Assembly (NCBI GenBank): GCA_015501585.1
Contig: JADNRY010000255.1
Location: 1 to 64,000 of the forward strand
Reading direction: 5' to 3'
DNA from: Rhodocollybia butyracea
Taxonomy: Eukaryota; Basidiomycota; Agaricomycetes; Agaricales; Omphalotaceae
Length of the DNA stretch: 64,000 nucleotides
The position numbers and the translations under genes were made by a program. Positions 20,938 through 31,991 of this stretch are shown here, piece after piece (within the stretch, counting starts at the first letter, position 1; each line of letters opens with the position of its first letter). The notes beneath the pieces were generated by a model. The model saw only the letters and a list, made by a program, of their open reading frames with translations, did not search any database and was not told the origin of the DNA.

Positions 20938-21843
20938 ATGGTTTACGTTTCCACCGCCAAAGTAAAAGCCCTCAAATCGAGGGCTCACTCTACTACTTTC
21001 AATCCTCGAAATATTGAATCTGACTGGTACCCTTGTTGGAACCAGGTGTTGATGGATATCACGATGCATCTCCCAAATATATGTGTCTACGGTCAGCATT
21101 TGCTCTGGATACGATCGTCTCGAGAGGTCCTGGATCCCTTTCTTCGTCAGTTTATGTTACAGCATCATCCGGCAGCGGCTCCTCCAGTGGCACAGGATCA
21201 TGAGGAAGAGCTGGACTCCCCGATGGCGTTGGATGGTGACACCTCATTTGGAAGTGCTGAAAGCGTTGCTGGGTCGGACAAGGACCTGAAGCCTGACTTT
21301 AGCTTGATGCATCTGACTCTGAAGCCCCTCCGCGATGATCTTGCGGAGCTCCCATTCGGTATTCGTCGCGCTGGTATGAAAGTCTTGCATGAATGTTATT
21401 TCTGCATCTGCGAAATCAAAGCGGCACCTTCTCGGCGACTTGCAGGGACACCCAACTTCGAGATAGTCCTTCGCCAGCGATTCCGACAGGCTCAAGATCA
21501 GCTGGCAAAATATGCCAATCTCTACTTTCTAGCTGACGGAGGTCTGGAACGAGACAGGCTCCTGTTGTGGGCTTGTGTGGGCTCTCATTGGGTATGGGCC
21601 GAGGTCAAGAGAAAACATGTGCCGCTGTGGTTATGGGACACCAACAGCTATGCACAAGGTGTCGACGTAGAGGCCTTCTACAGATTATTCTCTCTTCAGC
21701 CATTAGATCTTTGCACTCCTGAATCGGATGAGGAGATTGACACTTTGATGGCTGAGTATTTCCAGACCTTGTGGATCCATCCAGAGTTATATGGTGAGCA
21801 TGTGGATACCAGTGAGGAAGAGTCGGATGGAGACGAACATTGA
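20938..21843 (+). CDS. module 1 PD-(D/E)XK nuclease-like protein (301 aa)
   Basis: A single-exon frame with ATG in the context CCCATGG and a stop at 21841-21843. The centre shows the restriction-endonuclease-like signature: D120 in KPDFSLM, then E159-x-K161 in CICEIKAAP, then a helix with Q188 (RQAQDQLAKYANLYF), followed by a hydrophobic strand (LLLWACVGSHWVWAEV). In PD-(D/E)XK enzymes these residues bind the metal and cut nucleic acid; about 38 residues between D and E is within the usual range. An acidic low-complexity stretch lies at residues 88-118, and the C-terminus is very acidic (EESDGDEH). The family assignment rests on pattern only. Whether it cuts DNA, acts as an effector or has another role is unknown. 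Confidence 0.6.
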   Translation: MVYVSTAKVKALKSRAHSTTFNPRNIESDWYPCWNQVLMDITMHLPNICVYGQHLLWIRSSREVLDPFLRQFMLQHHPAAAPPVAQDHEEELDSPMALDGDTSFGSAESVAGSDKDLKPDFSLMHLTLKPLRDDLAELPFGIRRAGMKVLHECYFCICEIKAAPSRRLAGTPNFEIVLRQRFRQAQDQLAKYANLYFLADGGLERDRLLLWACVGSHWVWAEVKRKHVPLWLWDTNSYAQGVDVEAFYRLFSLQPLDLCTPESDEEIDTLMAEYFQTLWIHPELYGEHVDTSEEESDGDEH

Positions 21844-22435
21844 ATTGGAGCAGATACTACTTACTGTACCTTTCAAAGCTATCACGCAATTTCTGAAATA
21901 AAATTCCGATCAGCTTCAATGTAAACTTTCCTTCAAAAGTGTAATGCACTTCCAAAAACCCGAGCATTGAACCCTAAGCCAACACCAGAGATTGGACATA
22001 CTGAGACTGACTGATCTGATGTCTCACTACTGCCCCACCACTTAAAGTTACCGCTTCTAGGCGCCGATTCATGTTTCTTTACAAGAGGTTGGGAAGCGCG
22101 GCGGCGTTGCAGATAGACATGCCGTCTCGGAGGTATCAATTGCCAAAAAGATTACATGGCTCTTGAGATGTAGGTATCGACAAAAGTTCTTTGAAGGACT
22201 CGACCTAGCTAGAACGTGCAGAGGCCGGCTTGATCCAAAAAACAGGATTTGAATTTGGAATCTCACCACATACAGCAAGAACAATGCTCCTTATCTTCCC
22301 AAATTCCTGCTTCCTGTTCAACAGGCAACAGGCTTGGTCTTAGGGAGCAAACCCTGCGTCTCCGGTTCATTTCCAATCACGCCAGAAACTTTCTCTTGTA
22401 GTGATAATGCCTTTCCCTGCCCTGAAGCAGTGACA
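21844..22435. other. intergenic, no supported gene
   Basis: No repeat or coding frame with recognisable content was seen downstream of the nuclease-like gene. Confidence 0.35.
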
Positions 22436-22498
22436 TGGGTTACATACAAAGGTGGCGAATACTTAATACATGCCCACCCACTCCGCGTATGAATCTAT
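22436..22498. repeat. 54-bp CTAG palindrome, copy 8 (63 bp, longer core)
   Basis: Starts with GTTACATACAAAGGTGGCG, core expanded by about 8 bases, ends CACTCCGCGTATGAATCTA. Terminal CTAG motifs have decayed. Confidence 0.6.
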
Positions 22499-22620
22499 AT
22501 ATATAGAAGGGAAACGGAAGTTAGAATTGTGTTTCTTGATTCACGGACATGACATACCAAATCGAACCACAGCTCATGCTGAGCTCTATCAGCATTCCTA
22601 GGGAGTTGTCTTGCAAACAA

Positions 22621-23310
22621 CTACCTCGGCTTCACTGGGAACCAAACCAGTACAGCTGTGGAGACGAGCTCGTCAAGACGATTGCCAAGTTCAGTAAGAG
22701 CGCGATGCGCAGCAAGGATATCGATAAGCAAGGATGGATGTCCCAGATTTAAACCAATAAGCCGAATTGTCCGAATTTGCCTTGGTAGTCGAAGCTGTAG
22801 AAAAGAGACTGCATTGTTATGGGGGAGGAGAGGGGAAGAGGGAGAGGTATGTCCCCGTCTTTCCTGATGTGAGGTTGCCACTGTGGTCCGGGAAAAGAGT
22901 AGAACTCGAGGTGAATTGGAGGCCGTGTACCGTTTTATTATCCGTTATAGGCGCAGTGAGGTCGGAAGGAACACCTGGGATAATTGGAATAACGAAGGTA
23001 GGGGAAGGGGTGAATGTGTATCGGAGGCGTCGGAAGACGATGAGTGACGGAAACATAACGCTGCTTTGCCGAATCGAGCGTAGATTGCCAGATCACTTTG
23101 GAAAATTAGAGTTAGAATCGTGTTTCTTGATTTGCGGACGAATACAGGACATACTTTACGCTTCCCATTCTTCGCTTGTAACATCTCGCTCTGTTATCTC
23201 TAGCTGAACTCGATCGGCATTCCCAGGGAATTGCTTCATAACTACTACCTCGACTCGACTTGGAAATCAATTCCGGCACAGCTGCGGGAACGAGCTTGTC
23301 CACCAAGATG
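22621..23310 (-). pseudogene. uroporphyrinogen-III methyltransferase (MET1/CobA-like) relics
   Basis: Read on the minus strand, three islands match the tetrapyrrole methylase fold: LVDKLVPAAVPEL (about 23300-23250), FVIPIIPGVPSDLTAPI (about 23000-22940), and LGHPSLLIDILAAHRALTEL followed by a diverged DELVSTAVL (about 22750-22640). The family signature GPGHP-x-LLT, DKLVP-x-AV and VPGVSSAL is known from siroheme synthases, which methylate uroporphyrinogen III. The island order (DKLVP, VPGV, then GHPSLL) shows at least two partial copies side by side. Frames are broken throughout. A third relic lies at 57870-58250. The functional gene is presumably elsewhere in the genome. Confidence 0.6.
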
Positions 23311-23317
23311 GGAAGTT

Positions 23318-23371
23318 CTAGTTATATACAGAGTGGGCGGGCTTATGTTCGCCGCCTCCGTAGATAGCTAG
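23318..23371. repeat. 54-bp CTAG palindrome, copy 3
   Basis: Begins CTAGTTATATACAGAG, core GGCGGGCTTATGTTCGCC, ends CTCCGTAGATAGCTAG. It sits directly beside the MET1-like relic. Best-preserved copy together with copy 1. Confidence 0.8.
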
Positions 23372-25024
23372 GGGAAAGGACAAGCGGTGCCGGTGACCAT
23401 TACTTCAATAATGGAAAGCACCTTGCGTTGTGGAAGGCAGGTTTTTGGGCGGGAGATGGTTTACTCTTCAGGACAAGGCATCCCAATATCCCAATATACA
23501 GGTCCTCAACAATACCGTTGTCAGTGACTCAGTAACTCTGTATCACAAAACTCGCTCAACGATATCGAGTTTATTTTTAAAAGTTTCCGTACGGTTGCCA
23601 TCCACATCATATACGCTTCACAACATGTGCATGCACCTATCGTTGAAGTCGCGTCCCGTCTTTCTCACAAGACCATTCTTCGTCTCCGTTTTTCCGCCAA
23701 GCTCTCAACCCAAAACGCCTTGGGTTCATTCTCCTCTCAACCCATAAACGTTGTATCTATCTTGGATGATATCTACCTACGCTCTTCTGGAATCAATACC
23801 CCCCGGTTCACAACGGAAGTTTACCTCTTTTCTCTCACCTCCCGTGTTACGCTATGATGACTCTGTCACTCTAGCGTTACAGTTGGTGTGGACACGACAA
23901 GCAGCAGTTGAGGCCTGAGGCCTGAGGTTGTAGTTCGTCAGGCCTTCAGGGTGTGTTACTTGGAAAGGTCGTTGCAGGAATATGCCATATACTTTACCGT
24001 TCTATTCGATGTTCTTCCCCATCCTCCGGCGCTCTGTCTCTTCCTCTTCCATCTTCCCCTGAACCTCCCTTACCACGTTCGTTTGTTATACACTGGACAT
24101 AGCTCGAAAAATTGGTTCCACTGAACCAAATGTATAATCCTATAGTTGCGTATGGCTTGTGCTGGATCCTTCTGGTCTTCTCTACTGAATTAACTACGTC
24201 TGCCCCGAGCTCGACTTTCTCACCGACGACCATTTCTCGAATATTAGTCAGAAGAGACTCACCGGGACTTGTTTCGACTCTCCGACGACTCCTCTATCAC
24301 TATCATTAGCGAATCCTCACATCATCCAACATCATCACAGCCAACTCGCTTCCAAAGAACCAGAAACCATTGCGCGAGAACCATTCGGCCGGAGGACTCA
24401 GATGAGCGGATGGTGTTGTTTCGTCAACAGTCTTTTCATGAAGTCGGGAGCAGGGAAGCACATGTCAGCGTCGAGTGGCTACATTGGCTGCCTTTGGGTT
24501 GTCCTCTCCATTCGAGCAACAGGAGACGCAGGAGCAACGGTGTCGGAATCCCAGTGAGAACTCTAGGTTGTTAGGAGCGGACTAGGGCAGTTCGGATTAA
24601 ATTTAGGATCGGAGTGAAGAACGACGAGTCATGGAGGCGTTATCTACAACGCTCTTCCTCTTCTTTGGCTAACGTCCTGCGTTGTGGAAAGCCTTTTCCC
24701 CATCTCTCACTTGTTCTCCCTCTCATTGGGTTCGGCGACCACAGTATTACCGGGCCCCACCGATAATTCTCTGTCAGAATTGCTTGGAATAGGACTGCCA
24801 GGGCTGCTCAAAGGTGGGGTAGTGAAATGGGATTAGAGGTGGGAACGAGTGCGTGTTCGAAACTCACATCCGACTCGTCAAGACATGGAGTCTCCACAGA
24901 AGCCTCTTCTGTTACATCATCTCGTTCCTCTTTTGCGGCAAGTGTAGTATGTAGTACTACGCCCAATGATAAGCTTCCTCTTCACAACTTCCTCCGTTTC
25001 CTCGTTTACTGTAGCTACAACTGC
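23372..25024. other. intergenic relic region without a supported gene
   Basis: Several open frames of 60-105 codons on both strands have no recognisable content. A GAGGCCT micro-repeat lies near 23910-23945. Nothing else is supported. Confidence 0.3.
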
Positions 25025-25077
25025 CAAGAAATATACAGGGTTGTGAACACGTGTTCGCCGCGTCCGTATGCAGCTTG
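25025..25077. repeat. 54-bp CTAG palindrome, copy 4
   Basis: Left arm CAAGAAATATACAGGG, core with GTGAACACGTGTTCGCC, right arm GTCCGTATGCAGCTTG. The terminal motifs are CAAG and CTTG in place of CTAG, still complementary to each other. Confidence 0.7.
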
Positions 25078-25307
25078 AGCCAGTAAGTCAGTCATCAGCA
25101 TTGATCGAAATCCAGTTACCTTCGAGTCCCAGCTGATAAATGTAAAATCCACTTTCAAAAAAACATCGAGCACGGATTCATCACAAACAACAGATCCTTG
25201 ACATTAACAGCGTGAATATATAAGACGATCCTTCAGCAGAGCTTCTGTCCCACTCATGGTACCATCATCCCATACTCAAAATTGTGTTATAGCTGATCCC
25301 AAAAATA

Positions 25308-25852
25308 TTACTTCTGCTTGTTCGGCCGATGCCATTTCAATTCTGCCTCCTTTTCTGAAGAAAATCCAATAACCTCCATCGCTGCTTGAATAGCCTCATC
25401 TTCATGTTCTAGGACTAATTTCATCTTCTTTGGAAAGTTGTTGCTGCAGATGTATATGATAACATATGGGTAATCCCAGATTATGCTTGCTGGAGCCGAG
25501 AGAGCTCTAGTGATGATATGAGATGATGATGGAAAAAAAGTGGACGAACAACGCACTCTAGAGCAGGATACTTTGACCGGACCTCTGGCCACCTCACAGA
25601 AAGATTCATACTAGCAACATGCGAAACTGGGTTGCCATGACGCGGTTCATTATCGAATAGAACTGCTGCCTCAGACAGACGAATTACCCAGCCTAAGAGA
25701 TATTGTGGCGTACGAAATCCTTGCTGCACGTCGTTCCTTAAAGGAGGGGGAGATTTAAGCGGGAGAGTTGGCGGAAATACATCGGAAAACCTACAAATTA
25801 GATAACATTAGCAAGAATATACCAGAAAGAACCAAACTTACTTCGAGGACAT
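25308..25852 (-). CDS. module 2 partner: hypothetical protein (about 120-150 aa)
   Basis: The first exon 25842-25852 (11 nt) and second exon from 25790 join in frame across a 51-bp intron (GTAAGT...TTTGTAG). The product begins MSSKFSDVFPPTLPLKSPPP and continues through TPQYLLGWVIRLSEAAVLFD. The last exon ends with HEDEAIQAAMEVIGFSSEKE and a stop at 25308. The junction between the second and last exons is uncertain; a GTATCC donor near 25567 with a CTGCAG acceptor near 25446 keeps the frame. No domain is recognised, and it shows no obvious similarity to the module 1 partner. Its ATG lies 110 bp from that of the nuclease-like gene at 25963, on the opposite strand. Confidence 0.45.
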
Positions 25853-25962
25853 GATAGTAGTTAGCAAACAACGAGCAGGTCACATGGTCTTTTGGCGCTT
25901 ATTATTTGGGTAGCCTAACATTAGTGACTCGTGAGTGTGTTAGAACAAAGCCTTTGACCATC
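25853..25962. promoter_or_regulatory. 110-bp bidirectional promoter region, module 2
   Basis: It separates divergent start codons at 25852 and 25963. No named element is seen. An alternative upstream ATG for the plus-strand gene at 25906 would shorten it to 53 bp. Confidence 0.45.
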
Positions 25963-27153
25963 ATGTCACCCACCTTTCTTATCGGAATCGTCTTTTCGCT
26001 CGCACTGATCGCCTCGATCAGATTCAACCGTCGACGCACAGAAGATAGCACCCACCCTACGTGGACTTTGATTGTCATCAGACTTTGCGGTAAACATCTA
26101 GGTCGTTTACAGCCAACGCCACAATATCGTCTCTACTACTCTGCAGCCGACCTTGCTTCGACCACAGACCCAAATCGTACACTATCAGGCGCTGATGTCG
26201 AAGTGATTCCAGACTTTTGTATATTACTGCAAAGAGCTGCCGTGGTCCTTTCTGCCGCTCAACAATCCATGTCTGCTCTTCTTAGCACAATCACCAGCTT
26301 AAATCTGTGCTACCATGCTATACATATCACTGCCTCTTTCTTGCCTCTTCTTTTGGAACTGAAGAGGCCAGTTAGTCGCCATCCAGTTGATATTGAGGAA
26401 TTCATGGATGACCTCTCAACGTTCATGCAACATGCTCGACAACAAGTCCTAGCCCAGGTATGTTTTTTTTGCTGATAACCTCAAAGTGCTAATATGGCTT
26501 AGGCGCACTGTTTATTTTCAATTCCTGTATACCGACGACAGACACATGTTGTCGCCGTTGCAGCTGTTGGTGAATGGTGGTGCTTTCAGGTGCTACATCG
26601 CTCTAGTTTCTCTCATCAGGGAGCCTTTGATCGAGAACGCTACATGGAGCTACAAGATCGTGATGAGCACACATGGACATCTGTTAATCGAGAAGAGGAT
26701 ATAATTGACCTCGTACATCCAGCTGACACTGACCAGATGAAGGAAGTCCTGCAGAAAGAATCTTTGAAAGACAAACGTGCTCGGCAAACAGAAGAGCGAG
26801 ACGCCAGAGCCAAGAAGAGGGCAGATAAAAAGGACTCACGCGATCTCCATACTCAACAGTGGGCAAAATATGTAAATGATACTCAGCCTGATGATACACT
26901 GGGGTATAGCAACGACCAGATTAATGACTATCATCGTCTGCGAGCAGCCTGTGATAGTGACTGGGCTTACATTTGGGGCAACCCGGACTTTCTCGGATTT
27001 GACACAGTATTTCCAGACCATATCAAAGATGGTGGTTGGTCCAATGTTATGCGTCTTGGCTCTCCAGCCTCCGAGCACTATCTCAAGCAGATTGAAATGT
27101 ATTTGGATGGCTGGGTAGTACGAAATCCGCCTGCTGACGATGTTGAAATGTGA
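25963..27153 (+). CDS. module 2 PD-(D/E)XK nuclease-like protein (381 aa)
   Basis: Exons 25963-26457 and 26503-27153 join in frame across a 45-bp intron (GTATGT...CTTAG). The ATG at 25963 is preferred because it starts a short hydrophobic segment (TFLIGIVFSLALIASIRF, residues 4-21), possibly a signal anchor; an in-frame ATG at 25906 is also possible. D84 in VIPDFCILL, E132-x-K134 in LLELKRP and a Gln-rich helix (ARQQVLAQAHCLF, residues 158-170) give the same signature as the gene at 20938, followed by the matching strand VAVAAVGEWWCF. A charged segment follows (LKDKRARQTEERDARAKKRA). The C-terminal half has DYHRLRAACDSDWAYIWGNP and no known domain. Apparently intact. Function inferred only from the motif pattern. 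Confidence 0.6.
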
Positions 27154-27418
27154 AATCGTGCGTGTATTCCAACTTTGGTTGTATATAGTAAGTCTTGTAC
27201 AATGCATTGCTGATGCGCTCCCGTTTAGGACTCGGCCCCATGTCACACAAATTGAAGAGGTGCGCTCATATAGGCTTACTACATATTCCAGGAGAACTCA
27301 TCTTAACCCTCTGTTCTAGTACTCAGGCCAGGGCCTCCAAAGTACTTTTTTGTTGCATGTCACAGGGTGCGATAATTTCTATTTCTGAGAAAGTTTACTA
27401 CTACGTTTCGTTGTTCTC
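27154..27418. other. 3' flank of module 2, no gene
   Basis: No coding frame is supported; probably 3' untranslated sequence and spacer. Confidence 0.3.
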
Positions 27419-27466
27419 CTAGTTAAATAGAGAGCTAGCGAATGCGCCAACTCAGCGTATGACTAG
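27419..27466. repeat. 54-bp CTAG palindrome, copy 7 (shortened to 48 bp)
   Basis: Begins CTAGTTAAATAGAGAG, core reduced to GCGAATGCGCC, ends CTCAGCGTATGACTAG. Both CTAG ends are intact. Confidence 0.7.
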
Positions 27467-28882
27467 GAAGGCAGATATGGCGGAGGGTAGGTGAAGCTCC
27501 TAGGAGGATGTGGGCTTGAAGTTAAGCGTATAGGAAGGATGGAAGAGCCCACCGATAATGGGTTGTTTCCAAGAGTGCCGGATACTTTTGAAGTGAAAGG
27601 AATGGGAACAGGGTACATGAATAAGGATTGACGAGTAGAAGAGGGAATAAGCCTAGTTAATTTGAGATAAGAACAAATAAGCAAAAGGCATGGCGGATCT
27701 GATTAACGAAAGAATGTAAACGATATAGGACGCTTACGTATAGAGCAGTCTGATACCCAACGAACTTTTCGTCTTCGAAGCTGCTTTACCCTCAGTGGTG
27801 GCGTTAGCTTGAGGCGAGACCGTGTGAGCGAGCGATTTGAAGTTCTTAATGGCATTGGTACTAATCAAAACCCACGTCAGTATCAGAAGATGTACACGAA
27901 AATGATGTTGCGACCTAGCTCCACGCCTATCTTGACGCTCTTGCATATGTCCTTGTTCCCGATCCAGCTGCAACAGGTCTCCGTCCTTGAGTTGGCATGG
28001 ACGAGACTCTTGACCGATGGGTGCTAGACGCTTATGAGATTAAATACTATACTACTAGATGATCACCTTTTTACATTTTCTGATGTTCAAGCGATGACTT
28101 TATCGCGGCTGGGGCGGACCTGCTTGTAAAAGCCGATTTGGAAGACATAGAAATGAAGGGCGGGTTTGTTTGATACCAGGATTCTACGCAAGCCGATGAA
28201 TCGATGAAGATTCGCCGGCAAATTACGTCCGAACAGATACAGTAAGTGGCGGTTCTCCAGGTTCGGTATACCCAGCCTCGGATTCGGCTGAGTGTTAGAT
28301 ATGAGGGACAATAAGGCAACTCTCCCGTACCAGCACACGCTGGCAAATTGAGTATGTCGCTGAGAGTGGGTGGAGGATCTTGGGGAGGTTATGATTTGAA
28401 TTCCATCCGGAATCGGCCCCACTCTGTCTACAGACGTAGTTCCTTCTTCAAGCCTAGGCGTTGTCGGACTGCTGGTTCCGAGAAGTATCATTTGAGAAAT
28501 CTATCAGCAAGAAACAGCGAGACTAGACTGATGGGAGTGAAATGGAGCTAGTCAGTTTTCCTGAAGTTTGGTGTCGTAATTTCAAAAACTCACTGGTTTT
28601 CACCTTGAGCACAGAACATCCCCGCTGAGGCTCGCTGCACAGAGAAAGAGCATACAAAAAAGTAATGAAACCAGGAAAAAAATAGCATGATAGAATGCTA
28701 AAATATTTATTAGGACCGATTTCTTGTGCTAGAGACGAAAACTCACCGGCACCACAGAATAGCTAAGGGAATACTGTTAATACTCTGTCGAAGTCCTTCC
28801 AAACCCTTCTCCGAATCTTGTGCTATACCCACACCAAACGCCTCCGAGCCCAAATCCAGAAGTATCCACGCCAACACCGGCA

Positions 28883-28903
28883 TTTCAAACGTTCAACGTT
28901 CAT
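28883..28903. repeat. GTTCAAACGTTCA repeat cluster
   Basis: TTTCAAACGTTCAACGTTCA, one of eight dispersed clusters. Confidence 0.55.
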
Positions 28904-29312
28904 CAATCATCTGTAGCTGTGGTGAAAAAACGAAGATACACGAGGAAAGAGCTTCATACCATGTTCTTCTCTCTGAATTCACAGTCGTGGAACGTGGTGG
29001 GCGACGATAGATAATCGATAATCATATAGAGTGGACGAAAAAAGGATGAAAAAGAGGGAAAGAAAAGTTTCGTTGGATTTCGTTGATGAGATTGTTTACG
29101 AGTGACGAGAACCAGCCAGTATGAGTCTTTAGCAACATCAGCCAGGTCATGAAAGCCTGCGATGACCCACACCTAGCCTTGAAAACTAGAGTGTCGACAG
29201 CTCTTGACTCGCGATGGTGGTGGTTGAAGAATAGAAAGCAGGCGCCCGCCGTGGCAGTTGACCGGCCCAGGACCGGCCTTCCCATTCTTGCCGCATGAGA
29301 CCGAATCTCCCA

Positions 29313-29331
29313 GCAAACGTTCAAACGTTCT
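29313..29331. repeat. GTTCAAACGTTCA repeat cluster
   Basis: GCAAACGTTCAAACGTTCT, one of eight dispersed clusters. Confidence 0.55.
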
Positions 29332-29384
29332 ATGTTGTCAACCGTATATCACTTCAGCAAGTGAATTTACCCAGCTGATCTTCC

Positions 29385-29992
29385 ATCAACGCGTTCGACC
29401 ATTCCATGTTCCCTTTTTCTGAACAAATCAGGCGCTTGGTGTATTATGGACTTGATCCCTTGTGTCCGAAGGTCAAAAGAGGGACGGCTGGGATGACTTT
29501 GGGGAGTTGGAGTACGCGAACCGTTGTACCTCTTAACTGTAATCAATTGATTTGAATTAAGACGCGATACTGGAAAGCGAAAACTTACACGGGCGAATAA
29601 AAAAATCCATATTTACTTCTCCAAGATCATGCAGCACTGAATCATTGCTGAATGAGAGGACCGTAGACAACTTCAACTCGGATAGTATTGTTTGGAGTTA
29701 AGATGAGGAGAAAACCGAGAACATCAGGAAAAAATGACGGCTATACGATCATGTGTGCACTATACGTACCTATTGTATAGCTGTAGGACAAGGACAAGGA
29801 CACGGATCTCCTCGACCTGGCGTTTGTCTTGCTTCTCTGAAACTCTAGCGATGGCTTCGTCGCCAAGTTGGAAAGAGGAGAGGTCATATGCTGTGACCAG
29901 AGGTAGAGTGGCGGGAACTGAGTCAGATTTGAGAACGATATGGAAAATCTTCACGCAGGACGTTGCGTAGAAGGTTTTGGAAGTGATCGCCA
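29385..29992 (-). CDS. hypothetical protein with SKTFYAT N-terminus (fragmentary)
   Basis: The ATG at 29992 starts MAITSKTFYATSCVKIFHIV; the first exon ends at a GTACGT donor near 29767. Plausible further exons read TILSELKLSTVLSFSNDSVL with LGEVNMDFFIRP, then (after a GTAAGT...TTACAG intron) KRYNGSRTPTPQSHPSRPSF to a stop near 29385. The exon joins are not certain. A second copy of the N-terminus, ISIASKTFYATLENRSYMHP, lies in the relic at about 55190-55310, so this is a repeated family. Function unknown. Confidence 0.35.
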
Positions 29993-30747
29993 TGAGTTGG
30001 ATAGGAGGGATGAAGACGCTGGAAAACCCGTATGTCTAAGCAGATGTGCCTCGTTTGTATATCTTTTCTAATCATTCAGATTCAGCGTCTTGCTACATTG
30101 TGGCTACTTGAATACTCGAGAGAGTAGGCTCAAGCTCCAAACTCCAAACTCTTTCTGGAACATACGTGATTCCTGTCAGGCCAGAATACTCGATGTTGTG
30201 GATGGGAAGAGAGCAGCGCTGGCCTCTCTTTGTCACTCCTAAAAGTTCGGAGACGAGCGCAGAGCCTCTAGCTATGTATCATCATCTTCCTTCGCGGTTG
30301 AAGGTAGTGTGCATAGTGGGCAATGCATTAATGAAGCTTTGAAGGTACGCTGAATTTGTCTATTCTGTTTAATTGAGCTGATTTTTGTTCGCTTTAGGTC
30401 TCGCCGAAGGTGAAAGTCACTGTCGACGGTGATGATCTATGGAGAAGCCAGCTCTTTTCAGGAGGGTTATGGATCATTTTCTATTCCACTTGTGGGTACA
30501 CACAGGCGCAGCTGTAAACTTGGATGAATATGAGATACAAAGGAGAGCAGCAGATGGCCGGATGGTTAGATAAACTTGGACAGACACAACACGTTCGGCG
30601 ATACTCTTGTCTCGGAAAAAATCTCACAACACTCTTCCTTCCAATCTTCTGAAATTTATAACTCAAACATTTCTCTCCTCCATGATTCGACGATCCCACG
30701 TCCATCCATATAGTCCATATCATACGCGGAATATTAATGTTGCGTCA

Positions 30748-30763
30748 GCGTTCAAACGTTCAC
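30748..30763. repeat. GTTCAAACGTTCA repeat cluster
   Basis: GCGTTCAAACGTTCAC, about 40 bp before palindrome copy 5. Confidence 0.55.
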
Positions 30764-30801
30764 CCTTGAGCTGAGGTGTACCTGCAGCAATGATTCGACG
30801 T

Positions 30802-30855
30802 CTAGTAAAATACAGAAGTGGCGAATGCGTGCCCGCCAACTGCGCGTACAACTAA
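30802..30855. repeat. 54-bp CTAG palindrome, copy 5
   Basis: Begins CTAGTAAAATACAGAAG, core GGCGAATGCGTGCCCGCC (inverted relative to copy 3), ends CTGCGCGTACAACTAA. Confidence 0.75.
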
Positions 30856-30941
30856 GCCTCAGTGTTCAGCTGTTGCTGCGCTAATTCCCTTACTACCGTC
30901 TCATCCGCCTCCACCCTCAAGTCAAAGAATTTCTCAATCTA

Positions 30942-31337
30942 TGCGCGGACTGAAGAATGCCATGGTGTCAAAGTCAAGCGGTACGTCTTCATCCATCGTG
31001 ACTCGTGGTTTTTCTGATTCTTCCAGTACTTCAGCTAGGTGTCACAGAAGGTGCCCAAAATAACCGCAAGAGACTCGTCGTCAAATGGATTCCTATCGTC
31101 GTTCAAGGACCTCAGATACGACATCTTTCACTGCCACTGCTAACACCTTTTGAAATCTCGTCCCAAGTTCGTGCGATAGCTCACTCTACTACTAATCCCG
31201 AACCGCTCTCTCCCAGACTTGCGAGTTACGGTAACAGCCAATGCTCCGACGATGACATATTCGACAATAGGCACAATCGCAACACGGGATACTCTGACGA
31301 TGAACCCGACGGTGATTACTCTCAGGCCATCTCTTGA
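30942..31337 (+). CDS. possible small hypothetical protein (two exons)
   Basis: An ATG near 30942 begins MRGLKNAMVSKSS, followed by a 48-bp intron (GTACGT...TTCCAG, about 30980-31027). In frame, the second exon reads VLQLGVTEGAQNNRKRLVVK, then a Ser/Asp-rich tail (SQCSDDDIFDNRHNRN) to a stop at 31335-31337. About 115 residues. The clean splice keeping an open frame is the main support. No homology is recognised. Confidence 0.3.
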
Positions 31338-31639
31338 ACCGTTTCGTTGAAGCATGCGTTGAGGATAACGATATGGAACACCCGGTACGTCGAAAGCGGC
31401 GGTGGCCATGCCCACCATAAGTGACGACAAAGATTCAACAGCCAGTTGTTGACCAGAGACTCGGAGCTCCGCTCATAGACCAGGCATTAATTGGTATGGC
31501 TTAAAAACTTTTTTCTGCTCGATATGAACTTGGATAATTCGCTGGGTTGTGATGGACCAGCACTGTGCTGTGTATATTATATTGGCATTTTTGTTTTATG
31601 TATGCTTTACTCACATCGTGCTCTGATATTGTACAGAGT
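31338..31639. other. no supported gene
   Basis: AT-rich sequence leading into the TGATAAT array; nothing else is seen. Confidence 0.3.
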
Positions 31640-31755
31640 TTATCATAATTGCTGCCATACGTGATAATTGCCACCGTACGCGATAATAGCTCTGTGATAA
31701 CCCCTCGCCATGTGTGATAATCGCCATCAACTGTTATAATCCTCATCATGATAGC
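31640..31755. repeat. degenerate TGATAATnGCC array
   Basis: Units starting TGATAATTGCC, CGATAATAGC, TGATAACCCC, TGATAATCGCC and TTATAATCC follow each other at about 14-20 bp spacing, with TGCC/CGCC tails separated by short GT-containing linkers. It lies just upstream of element copy B. Confidence 0.6.
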
Positions 31756-31944
31756 AGAGGCAGCCAATGATCATCGGGGGAAGCAGTGTTGTAGCCATGT
31801 CGTCGTATTCCGTCCAGGGTGGTGGTGGTGTATGCTGGATTATGGGCTTTATAATCGCTATATAATGGTTGGTACATTTTGGTGATGTTTGACAGTGAGT
31901 AATTCTGATCTCATTCTTTTTGCTTTGCTTACTCTCGTGTGTAG

Positions 31945-31991
31945 ACATCGAGAACGACCATCCCCTCTTTAGCGTTGCTCAGCACGCTTAG
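31945..31991 (+). pseudogene. last exon of the companion gene (copy B)
   Basis: It follows a GTGAGT...GTGTAG intron like that of copy A and encodes DIENDHPLFSVAQHA and TAG, close to the copy A tail DVEDDPPLFSVAQREH. Everything upstream of the intron is missing or unrecognisable. A preserved intron argues that copy B arose from DNA, not from an mRNA. Confidence 0.55.

Larger units (their letters stand above)
27467..29380. other. relic-rich region, no supported gene
   Basis: Minus-strand frames at 27734-27973 (with SLAHTVSPQANATTEGKAA) and 28087-28491 (with NLENRHLLYLFGRNLPANLH) have protein-like composition but no complete gene structure. CGTTCAA repeats lie at 28883-28903 and 29313-29331. 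Nothing further can be supported. Confidence 0.3.
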
